Shown here: in pieces, positions 48,651 to 56,380 of the stretch
Layout of the letters: each line of letters opens with the position of its first letter
Numbering within the stretch: position 1 is the first letter of the stretch
NCBI GenBank assembly: GCA_965243755.1
Contig: CBDEVW010000003.1
Span: 1,922,001-1,986,000, forward strand
Direction of reading: 5' to 3'
From: JANSWY01 sp965243755
GTDB taxonomy: Bacteria; Bacteroidota; Bacteroidia; Cytophagales; Cyclobacteriaceae
Length of the DNA stretch: 64,000 nt
Notes under the pieces: generated by a model
Databases searched by the model: none
Told to the model about the DNA's origin: nothing
What the model saw: only the letters and a program-made list of their open reading frames with translations
Made by a program: the position numbers and the translations under genes

Positions 48651-50831
48651 TTAATTTGCGTACTCGGACATAAATTTAATCCGCATCAACCTGACTTCAT
48701 CCTCTGAGTAGTCTTCTCCCAACTCTTCCATAGCCTCCTCAATATCGTCCGTTTCGGCATTTAGAAAGTAGTCGTAGATGTCATCTTGTTTTTCATCATC
48801 CAATACATGGTCTATGTAATAGTCGAGATTGAGTTTGGTGCCGCTGTAACAGATGTTTTCTATCTCACTAATGACTTCCTCTACTTTAATTCCTTTGGAT
48901 TCTGCTATTTCTTCAAGGTCGATCATTCGATCAATTTGCTGAATGATGGAAATTTTAAGTAATGATTTCTTGCCAGCGGATTTGATTACCACATCAGATG
49001 CAGTAATGATGTCATTTTCATCAACATATTTTGAGATCAGTTCCAGGAATTCCTTTCCAAATTTGGTCACTTTTCCCATACCTACACCATTGACCTGTGC
49101 AAGCTCCTGTTTTGTGGTAGGATACACAGTCGCCATTTCTTCAAGCGAAGGATCCTGAAAAATCACATATGGAGGAAGGTCTTTTTTCTTCGCCACTTCC
49201 TTTCGGAGCGCCTTAAGCATGTCAAACAATACCGGATCATAAGATTTGATATTGACAGGTGCCCGTTCTGATTCCTCCTCATCTTCACTGGTTTCAAACT
49301 CATGGTCTCTCGATAACTCAACAGGATAGCTATCAATCAGGTAATTGATCCCCTTCTCTGTGACCTTGAACACTCCAATGTTTTCAATGTCTTTTTCTAT
49401 AAACTCATTAAGCAATGTTTGTCTAAGCACGGTTTTCCAGAATCCTTCAGACTCCTCTTTCCCACTTCCAAAAACTTCCAGCTTGTCGTGACCATAGCTT
49501 TTGATATGCTGCAACGATTTCCCTGTAATTACGCCAATAATGTGCTGCAGAGGGAACCTCTCATCGGTCTGTTTTACAGCTTTAATGACTGTTTTGATAT
49601 ACTCCGTACCATCAAATTTCTCCTTAGGGTGGACGCAGTTATCACACATGCCACAATTATCCGACTCGAATTCTTCGCCAAAGTAGTGTAATAATTGCTT
49701 CCTGCGACATACTGAAGACTCAGCATAACTTGCCACCTCTTCTAATAGAAATTTGGCATTTTCCCGCTCAGAGACAGGTTTGTCTTTATTGAATTTTTCC
49801 AGTTTGATGATGTCATTGTAGGAATAGAACATGACACATTTTCCTTCCAGACCGTCACGTCCGGCTCGCCCTGTTTCCTGATAGTATCCTTCGATGGACT
49901 TGGGAGCATCATAATGGACCACAAACCTCACATCAGGTTTATCTATTCCCATACCAAACGCAATAGTCGCCACGATAACATCCAGCTCTTCATTAAGGAA
50001 GTCATCCTGATTTTTCATCCTGACACCACTCTCCAGGCCTGCATGATAAGGTGCTGCTTTTACATCATTGACACGGAGCAGCTCAGCAATCTCTTCCACC
50101 TTTTTTCTACTCAGGCAGTAGATGATTCCAGCTTTTCCTTTTTGCTCCTTTACAAATTTGATCAGTTGCTTTTTGGCTTGTTGTTTTTGCCTTACTTCGT
50201 AGTATAAATTTGTTCTGTTGAAGGAAGACTTAAACAAATCGGCATCCTCCATTTGTAGGTTCTTCTGTATATCCAGCTGCACTTTGGGTGTTGCTGTTGC
50301 AGTCAGGGCGATGATCGGAATTGAACCTATCTGCGCAAGTATCCCTTTTATTCTCCTGTACTCTGGCCTGAAGTCATGTCCCCATTCCGAAATACAGTGG
50401 GCCTCATCGATTGCTACAAATGATATCTGTGCCTTTTTCAGGAAATCAATATTTTCTTCTTTGGTGAGCGATTCTGGTGCCACATAGAGGAGTTTCACCT
50501 CACCGGCAAGGGTTGCCTTCTTCACCCGTGTAATTTCACCTTTGGATAGTGTGGAGTTGAGGAACTGGGCATTGATACCAACAGCATTCATCTGATCCAC
50601 CTGGTTTTTCATTAATGCAATTAAGGGTGAAATAACGATGGCTGTTCCATCTTTCGTTACTGCAGGCAATTGGTAACAAAGAGATTTACCTGCTCCAGTA
50701 GGCATGATTACGAAAGTGTTGTTCCCTTCCAGAACATTGTGAATGATCGTTTCCTGATTTCCCCGAAATTGATTGTAGCCAAAAACTTCTTTCAGCTTCT
50801 CCTTTAGTTGTGCCTCCTCATTTAGTAACAT
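48651..50831 (-). CDS. recQ: ATP-dependent DNA helicase RecQ
   Basis: 726 residues. Helicase motifs: MPTGAGKSLCYQLP (Walker A, Lys49), DEAH at 142-145, and GRAGRDG in motif VI. The zinc-binding cysteine site (CRRKQLLHYFGEEFESDNCGMCDNC-like) is present. The C-terminal region has an RQC-like winged helix and an HRDC domain around residues 535-600. RecQ resolves recombination intermediates. The C-terminal 130 residues, rich in acidic residues (NAETDDIEEAMEELGEDYSEDE), extend beyond the usual 610-residue length. Confidence 0.95.
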   Translation of the reverse strand: MLLNEEAQLKEKLKEVFGYNQFRGNQETIIHNVLEGNNTFVIMPTGAGKSLCYQLPAVTKDGTAIVISPLIALMKNQVDQMNAVGINAQFLNSTLSKGEITRVKKATLAGEVKLLYVAPESLTKEENIDFLKKAQISFVAIDEAHCISEWGHDFRPEYRRIKGILAQIGSIPIIALTATATPKVQLDIQKNLQMEDADLFKSSFNRTNLYYEVRQKQQAKKQLIKFVKEQKGKAGIIYCLSRKKVEEIAELLRVNDVKAAPYHAGLESGVRMKNQDDFLNEELDVIVATIAFGMGIDKPDVRFVVHYDAPKSIEGYYQETGRAGRDGLEGKCVMFYSYNDIIKLEKFNKDKPVSERENAKFLLEEVASYAESSVCRRKQLLHYFGEEFESDNCGMCDNCVHPKEKFDGTEYIKTVIKAVKQTDERFPLQHIIGVITGKSLQHIKSYGHDKLEVFGSGKEESEGFWKTVLRQTLLNEFIEKDIENIGVFKVTEKGINYLIDSYPVELSRDHEFETSEDEEESERAPVNIKSYDPVLFDMLKALRKEVAKKKDLPPYVIFQDPSLEEMATVYPTTKQELAQVNGVGMGKVTKFGKEFLELISKYVDENDIITASDVVIKSAGKKSLLKISIIQQIDRMIDLEEIAESKGIKVEEVISEIENICYSGTKLNLDYYIDHVLDDEKQDDIYDYFLNAETDDIEEAMEELGEDYSEDEVRLMRIKFMSEYAN

Positions 50832-50995
50832 AGTTCCTAGTCCACGATGTAAGTTCTAATCATCAATTCATATAGAAATGATTACATGAATTTAATGAAT
50901 TTTAATTTATTTCTGTTCAATATTACCAGTTAACTGTTTTCATGAATGATGGTTGATAAAACCCCGTATGATTACGGTCAATCAATAAAGTAAGT

Positions 50996-51003
50996 TATAT
51001 TTG
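50996..51003 (+). promoter_or_regulatory. Candidate -7 element of manC
   Basis: TATATTTG matches TAnnTTTG, 43 bases before the manC ATG. The -33 element is not obvious. Confidence 0.4.
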
Positions 51004-51046
51004 AGCGCTATTTACAATAAAAAATCCTTAACAAGTATTAAGAGAC

Positions 51047-52120
51047 ATGAGTAAGAATATTTATGTAGTGATCATGGCGGGGGGAATAGGATCCAGATTT
51101 TGGCCATTTAGCAGAACCAGCAGGCCCAAGCAATTTCTGGATGTGCTGGGAACTGGTAAAAGTCTCTTACAACTCACCTATGACAGGTTTCTTGCAATCA
51201 CAGGGAAGGAAAATATCCTTGTAGTAACCAATGAAGATTATGGACAGCTTGTAGCAGAACAGCTACCTGACCTGAAGCAGGATCAAATACTGCTGGAGCC
51301 TGTCAAAAGAAACACTGCTCCATGCATCGCCTATGCGGCATATAAAATCATGGAAAAAGACCCCAATGGGGTAATGGTGGTAACGCCCTCAGATCATACC
51401 ATATTTGGTGAAGACAAGTTTAATAAAGTAATCCTTGACGCTTGTACCGCAGCAGAAGCCGATGACAAATTGATCACAGTAGGAATCCAGCCCAATAGAC
51501 CGGAGACCGGGTATGGATACATCCAGTACGTAGATGGCGATGAAGATGTGAAGAAGGTAAAGACGTTTACTGAAAAACCTGAATTGGAGCTAGCAAGATC
51601 ATTCCTGGCCAGTGGAGACTTTGTATGGAATGCCGGAATTTTTGTCTGGTCAATCCGGGCAATTGTTGAAGCATTTAAATTTAACATGCCTGATCTGGCC
51701 CTCATTTTTGAAGAAGGAGCTGGGAAATTCTATAGCGATGATGAAAAAGCTTTTATTGCTGGTGCTTACGCTCAATCCAAAAGTGTCTCCATCGACTATG
51801 GAGTAATGGAAAAAGCCAATAACGTTTATGTAGTGTTGGGTGATTTTGGATGGTCGGACTTAGGAAGCTGGAGTTCACTGCATGAAATCAAGGATGCAGA
51901 TGAAAATAAGAATGTAATTGAAGGAGATACGATTTTATACAACAGTAAAAACAATTTCATCAAAAGTGAAACAGGCAGATTAATAATTGCTCAGGATCTT
52001 GAAGGCTACCTTATCGCTGATTTTGAAGATGTTCTGTTGATCTGCAAAAAAGACGCAGAGTCCAAATTCCGGGAGTTTGTTGCTGATGTAAAAGAGAAAA
52101 AAGGGAATAGCTTAGTCTAG
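51047..52120 (+). CDS. manC: Mannose-1-phosphate guanylyltransferase
   Basis: 357 residues. The nucleotidyltransferase signature GGIGSRFWPFSRTSRPKQFL sits near residues 12-31. Makes GDP-mannose for surface polysaccharides. Lacks the C-terminal isomerase domain of bifunctional enzymes. Converges with rlmB, overlapping by 4 bases. Confidence 0.93.
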   Translation: MSKNIYVVIMAGGIGSRFWPFSRTSRPKQFLDVLGTGKSLLQLTYDRFLAITGKENILVVTNEDYGQLVAEQLPDLKQDQILLEPVKRNTAPCIAYAAYKIMEKDPNGVMVVTPSDHTIFGEDKFNKVILDACTAAEADDKLITVGIQPNRPETGYGYIQYVDGDEDVKKVKTFTEKPELELARSFLASGDFVWNAGIFVWSIRAIVEAFKFNMPDLALIFEEGAGKFYSDDEKAFIAGAYAQSKSVSIDYGVMEKANNVYVVLGDFGWSDLGSWSSLHEIKDADENKNVIEGDTILYNSKNNFIKSETGRLIIAQDLEGYLIADFEDVLLICKKDAESKFREFVADVKEKKGNSLV

Positions 52121-52887
52121 TCCCTTTGCCTGACAACTTCATAAGTTATAATGGCGGTGGCCACCGAGACATTGAGCGAATCAATTTTACCTTTCATCGG
52201 TATCTTAACGGCCCCATCGCATAACTTCCAGTAGGCCTCTGAAACGCCATCCTCTTCAGATCCCATGATGATTGCAACCGGACCAGATAAATCTTCCTGA
52301 TGATAAAATTTATCCGCTTTTTCAGAGCAGGCAAGCACTTTGATGCCACTGTCCTTCAATCTCAAGATGGTATCCTTCAGGTTAGGTTCCTTGCATACCG
52401 GCAGGTAGTTTAGAGCTCCGGCCGAGGTTTTCATGGCATCACTTCCAATTTGGGCCGCTCCTTTAGTAGGAATCACTATGGCATGAACTCCGGCAGATTC
52501 AGCGGTTCTGGCAATGGCGCCAAAATTTCTCACATCAGTAATTCTATCCAGGATCAGCAGCAAGGGATCTTCCCCCTTCTCGAAGCAGTTCATAATGATG
52601 TTATCAACGTTAGCATAAGCTATAGGTGAAATGTAAGCAATGGCACCCTGATGGTTTTTTCTTGTTACCCTGTTTAACTTCTCTATCGGAACAGGAGTAT
52701 TTTGTATGCCGGCTTCATTGATTACCTGGAACAACTCAGACATCAATGCATTCTTTAATCCCTTTTGCGTGAGAAGTCTTTCAATGGTTTTGCCGGACTT
52801 CACTGCCTCTATCACTGCTCTTATCCCAAAAATCATGTCTGCCTGATCCCTTTTGGGTTCACGTTGGTGCCTGCTTTTAAAATTCAT
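52117..52887 (-). CDS. rlmB: 23S rRNA 2'-O-ribose methyltransferase RlmB (TrmH/SpoU family)
   Basis: 256 residues. IFGIRAVIEAVKSGKTIERLL, then the SpoU core LILDRITDVRNFGAIARTAESAGVHA, GSEEDGVSEAYWKLCD and SLNVSVATAI. RlmB methylates G2251 in 23S rRNA. The first 15 residues are basic and variable. A TACATTTG element ends 4 bases upstream of the ATG. Confidence 0.93.
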   Translation of the reverse strand: MNFKSRHQREPKRDQADMIFGIRAVIEAVKSGKTIERLLTQKGLKNALMSELFQVINEAGIQNTPVPIEKLNRVTRKNHQGAIAYISPIAYANVDNIIMNCFEKGEDPLLLILDRITDVRNFGAIARTAESAGVHAIVIPTKGAAQIGSDAMKTSAGALNYLPVCKEPNLKDTILRLKDSGIKVLACSEKADKFYHQEDLSGPVAIIMGSEEDGVSEAYWKLCDGAVKIPMKGKIDSLNVSVATAIITYEVVRQRD

Positions 52888-52891
52888 AGTG

Positions 52892-52899
52892 CAAATGTA
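52892..52899 (-). promoter_or_regulatory. Candidate -7 element, 4 bases before the rlmB ATG
   Basis: TACATTTG fits TAnnTTTG on the minus strand. It ends 4 bases from the start codon, like the sites at the Nudix and yicC genes. No -33 TTTG found. Confidence 0.35.
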
Positions 52900-52952
52900 T
52901 ATGCATTGGCGGAAATTATGTGTTTCAAATACTCAGTAAGCACAGAATAGTA

Positions 52953-52960
52953 TAGTTTTG
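52953..52960 (+). promoter_or_regulatory. Candidate -7 element of the methyltransferase gene
   Basis: TAGTTTTG fits TAnnTTTG. It overlaps the in-frame GTG at 52960, which argues that the ATG at 52987 is the real start. Confidence 0.4.
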
Positions 52961-52986
52961 TGCGACAATTTCAGAATTTTATTCAA

Positions 52987-53757
52987 ATGGCTGTATACAC
53001 GACAGAGATCGCTTCAGATAAAATACTTTCAGACAACCCGATCCACCAAAGGTTGCTCATGGCATACTACGCTGCAAAACCTTATGTGTCTGGAAAACTG
53101 CTGGAGCTTGGATGCGGAGAAGGAAGAGGCGTAGACCTGCTGGCTCCCCTGGCAGAAGAATACACTGCGATTGATAAAATTCATGAAGTCATCGATAATT
53201 TAAAGCATAAACATCCGGAGGTCGACTTCAGACAAGGAGTTTTTCCTCCATTGAATTTTGAAGACAATACCTTCGATTCAGTGGTGAGCTTTCAGGTCAT
53301 TGAACACGTTAAAAAGGATGTCCAGTTTCTGGAAGAGATACACAGGGTACTTAAGCCAGGAGGAGTTGCAATCATTACGACTCCTAATATAAAGATGACT
53401 TTATCCAGAAATCCATGGCACATCAGGGAATACACAGGCGATCAATTGAAAGAAATGGCCTCAAATATTTTCAAAGAAGTGGAAATGAAAGGAGTTGCAG
53501 GTAACGATAGGGTAATGACCTATTATGAACAGAATAAAGCGGCTGTTCAAAAAATCATGCGCTTTGATATATTTAACTTACAATACCTTCTCCCCGCCCC
53601 GATTCTCAGGATACCATATGATCTTTTGAATAGAAGAAACCGGAATAAACTAAACACACAGGATAACAGTCTGGTTGCAAGCATCAGGCATGATGATTAT
53701 TTCCTTCGAGAACAGGCTGAAGACAACCTCGACCTGTTTTGCGTGATGAGGAAATAA
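52987..53757 (+). CDS. Class I SAM-dependent methyltransferase
   Basis: 256 residues from ATG 52987 (the frame is open from GTG 52960, but this overlaps a -7 element). Motif I LLELGCGEGRG, acidic AIDKI, then FQVIEHVKKD and HRVLKPGGVAIITTPNIK, as in UbiE/Methyltransf_11 proteins. Substrate unknown; a lipid or small-molecule target is possible. Followed by the candidate small RNA region. Confidence 0.85.
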   Translation: MAVYTTEIASDKILSDNPIHQRLLMAYYAAKPYVSGKLLELGCGEGRGVDLLAPLAEEYTAIDKIHEVIDNLKHKHPEVDFRQGVFPPLNFEDNTFDSVVSFQVIEHVKKDVQFLEEIHRVLKPGGVAIITTPNIKMTLSRNPWHIREYTGDQLKEMASNIFKEVEMKGVAGNDRVMTYYEQNKAAVQKIMRFDIFNLQYLLPAPILRIPYDLLNRRNRNKLNTQDNSLVASIRHDDYFLREQAEDNLDLFCVMRK

Positions 53758-53795
53758 ATGACAAGCTAAACTCCAAAAAATTTTAGGCCATGATT

Positions 53796-53826
53796 TTTGG
53801 CTTTTATTAGAATATTTATATATTTG
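53796..53826 (+). promoter_or_regulatory. Consensus Bacteroidota promoter upstream of the candidate small RNA
   Basis: TTTG (53796-53799), an exact 19-base spacer, and TATATTTG (53819-53826). This is the best match to TTTG-N19-TAnnTTTG in the window, and it faces a region without a gene. Confidence 0.65.
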
Positions 53827-53830
53827 TATA

Positions 53831-53908
53831 CGGTCACCGCCCGGTGACCTTAAAGACAGATGGTTGATGAATAGAAAAAGCGGATTTTTTAATCCGCTTT
53901 TTTTGTTG
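53831..53908 (+). ncRNA. Candidate small RNA of about 75 nt
   Basis: The predicted start is about 5 bases after the -7 element. The transcript opens with a perfect hairpin GGTCACCG-CC-CGGTGACC (53832-53849), passes a 25-base single-stranded stretch (the only ORF there is ATG plus three codons), and ends at a strong terminator (53875-53904). It sits between convergent genes. It may instead be only the 3' end of the upstream gene. No Rfam family could be assigned by eye. Confidence 0.5.
53875..53904. terminator. Bidirectional intrinsic terminator
   Basis: Stem AAAAAGCGGATT / AATCCGCTTTTT with a 4-base loop; T runs on both strands let it stop the plus transcript and asnB on the minus strand. 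Confidence 0.85.
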
Positions 53909-53922
53909 AGCAAATTCGTGGA

Positions 53923-55812
53923 CTAATCAACCATATATCTTCTGTACCATTTTTGAAAAACATACAGGGCCCATACCTGGGCGTGGCTATCTCCCGGGTT
54001 GAAGGAGTACAATTTTTTTCGAAGCTGCATGATTTTAGTGCTGTTGAAAATTCCCTGATCTTCGAGATAGGTTCTATTAAAAAGTGTTGTTTCCAATTCA
54101 GCCTTTAGCTGGTTTCTAAACCAACTCAGCAAGGGCACTTCAAATCCCTTTTTCGGACGATTAAACAATTCCGTTGGTAAGATTTCCTTATAGGTTTCCT
54201 GCAAGATCCTTTTCCTGATCTGATTATTAATTTTATAATTTGAGGGTAGTTTATTTGCAAACTCTACTACCTCATGATCCAAAAAAGGCACCCTTACTTC
54301 CAATTTGTTAGCCATGCTCATCAAATCGACTTTTGTCAGCATGTCGTTTGGTAACACCAGATGCGTATCCGCCCATAGAAAATGATTCATTGATGTTCCC
54401 TTGAGGTAACTCAAATACTTTTCCTTTATGTGCGAGTACTCTTCTCCCTGTGTGTTGTTTAGTATTGGGTTGTTTTTACTATTTAATTGTTGGAAAGTAG
54501 CAAGAAACCAATACCTGTCCCGCTCATCAAATCTTAGCATTTTACTAAATCGTTCCAACTGCCTGATCATATTTCCTACCTTCCCGGATCTGGATTTTGG
54601 CAGTATGGACCACAATGGACGAGCGGCTTTAATTAATTCATGGCTAAAGCTCTTTTTGGTTGCCTTTAACCAGGCCGCATGTTTGTTGTACCCGGAAAAT
54701 AATTCATCAGCCCCATCCCCGGAAAGTGCAACTGTTGCATGCTTTCTGGTTTCCTTACTTAGTATATAAACCGGTACTGCTGACGAGTCAGCAAAGGGGT
54801 CATCGATATAATCCACGATTTCATTCAGATGATTGATCAGGTCGTCCTGGGTCAAAGAAAAGACCGTGTGATTTGTATTGAACTTCTTTGACACCAGGTT
54901 GGCGTAATGGGTTTCATCAAAAAACTTATCATCTCTGTAACCTATGCTAAAAGTATTAAGCTGATCCACATGCCTTGAGGCCAATGCCGTGATCACTGAT
55001 GAATCAATTCCTCCACTCAAAAACGCCCCTATGGGCACATCCGCAACTAACCTGCGCTGAACTGCTTTGTCCAGTAACTCCTGTAATTGTTTGCTGGCCG
55101 ATTCATAACTGGAAGCCGATTCATCATCAGCAACAGGCTCTGGGACTTTGTACCATTCTGTTTCTCTAACAGATTTACCTTTTATTGTAATGGAGTGTCC
55201 AGGCCTTAGCTTCTTAATGCCACGAAGCATTGTAAAGGGTGCTGGCAGGTAATTGAGCTCCAGGTACATGCTCAGCGCATCGAAGTTGATTTCCTTCCTG
55301 ATTCCGTATTCCAGCATCGCTTTCATTTCAGAACCAAACAGAAACTTGTCTTCATCCTGATAATAAATTAGTGGCTTTATTCCCATCCTGTCTCTCGCCA
55401 GAAACAAGGACTGCTCTTCCTTGTCATAAATGGCAAATGCAAAAAAGCCATTAAGATCGTGCAGACACTGTTCTCCTTTGAGCTTATACAGGTTAAGCAA
55501 TACCTCAGTGTCCGATTCCGACTTAAACTTTACTCCAGCTTGCAAAAGTGGTTGCTTCAGTTCGAGGTAATTATATATTTCTCCATTAAAAATGATGGTG
55601 TATCTACCGGATTCATCCTGCATCGGTTGATGTGCTGCGGGAGACGTATCAATGACAGACAACCTTCTGTGCCCAAGTCCCACCATGTTATCGAGGTAAG
55701 TCTGATGAAAATCCGGTCCTCTCCTGGATAGTGCCCGGGTAGCATTTTCCAGATGAATGAGTTGCATTCTCCCAATTTCATTAAATGCCAATATTCCCGT
55801 AATGCCACACAT
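53923..55812 (-). CDS. asnB: Asparagine synthase (glutamine-hydrolysing), class II amidotransferase type
   Basis: 629 residues. MCGITGILA gives the Cys2 nucleophile; RRGPDFH and the GTM loop complete the glutaminase domain. The synthetase domain has the PP-loop FLSGGIDSSVIT. The C-terminal RKKLYSFNPG region matches AsnB. It may be the housekeeping enzyme, with the copy at 1-915 serving the glycan cluster (inference). A divergent gene, NlpC/P60, starts 54 bases away. Confidence 0.93.
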   Translation of the reverse strand: MCGITGILAFNEIGRMQLIHLENATRALSRRGPDFHQTYLDNMVGLGHRRLSVIDTSPAAHQPMQDESGRYTIIFNGEIYNYLELKQPLLQAGVKFKSESDTEVLLNLYKLKGEQCLHDLNGFFAFAIYDKEEQSLFLARDRMGIKPLIYYQDEDKFLFGSEMKAMLEYGIRKEINFDALSMYLELNYLPAPFTMLRGIKKLRPGHSITIKGKSVRETEWYKVPEPVADDESASSYESASKQLQELLDKAVQRRLVADVPIGAFLSGGIDSSVITALASRHVDQLNTFSIGYRDDKFFDETHYANLVSKKFNTNHTVFSLTQDDLINHLNEIVDYIDDPFADSSAVPVYILSKETRKHATVALSGDGADELFSGYNKHAAWLKATKKSFSHELIKAARPLWSILPKSRSGKVGNMIRQLERFSKMLRFDERDRYWFLATFQQLNSKNNPILNNTQGEEYSHIKEKYLSYLKGTSMNHFLWADTHLVLPNDMLTKVDLMSMANKLEVRVPFLDHEVVEFANKLPSNYKINNQIRKRILQETYKEILPTELFNRPKKGFEVPLLSWFRNQLKAELETTLFNRTYLEDQGIFNSTKIMQLRKKLYSFNPGDSHAQVWALYVFQKWYRRYMVD

Positions 55813-55866
55813 TATTAAATGATTATTGCGTTATTTTGAAGTAGCTAATATAGATCGAATTGTACA

Positions 55867-56355
55867 ATGAGAAATAAATTCCTGCAGGCTATTAATATTA
55901 TTTGTCTGTCTCTTACATTAAGCATTCTGTTTTCATCATGTGCCGCCGGAAAGAAAGTCAGAAATTCTCAAATAGAAAAAGTAATCGCCTCCGCCAGGGC
56001 CTACTCAGGGACTCCTTATAAATGGGGCGGTACCACCAGAAAAGGGATCGATTGCTCCGGTTTGGTCTGTAATGCTTACAGCAGCGTCAATATTAAGCTA
56101 CCCAGATCGGCCCAGGAACAAGGTAAAGTTGGTAAAAGTGTGGAATTAGCAGCCATTAAAGAGGGAGATCTGGTGATATTTAAAACTAAAGGCAAAGACG
56201 GTGGCAGAAACTGGCATACAGGAATAGTTACTGAGGTGGTCAACGAAAATAAAGTCATGTTTATACATGCTTCAAGCTCAAAAGGCGTGATGGAGTCCAA
56301 TCTGATGAGCGATTACTGGATCAAGAGGTTCAAAAAAGCCCGCAGGATCATTTAG
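55867..56355 (+). CDS. NlpC/P60 peptidoglycan hydrolase, lipoprotein
   Basis: 162 residues. A signal peptide ends in the lipobox LFSSC (Cys25). The NlpC/P60 fold shows Cys63 in IDCSGLVC, His117 in WHTGI and His134 in FIHAS, a full catalytic set for cleaving peptide stems of peptidoglycan. The stop codon lies within a hairpin that likely terminates transcription. Confidence 0.9.
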   Translation: MRNKFLQAINIICLSLTLSILFSSCAAGKKVRNSQIEKVIASARAYSGTPYKWGGTTRKGIDCSGLVCNAYSSVNIKLPRSAQEQGKVGKSVELAAIKEGDLVIFKTKGKDGGRNWHTGIVTEVVNENKVMFIHASSSKGVMESNLMSDYWIKRFKKARRII

Positions 56356-56376
56356 ATTCTGCAGGCCCTTTGTTTT
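56338..56376 (+). terminator. Hairpin overlapping the NlpC/P60 stop codon
   Basis: Pairing is GCAGGATC / GATTCTGC (one G-T), extended by GCC / GGC past one mismatch, loop ATTTA, then a CCTTTGTTTT run. The stop TAG spans the loop end. Confidence 0.55.
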
Positions 56377-56380
56377 AGTG

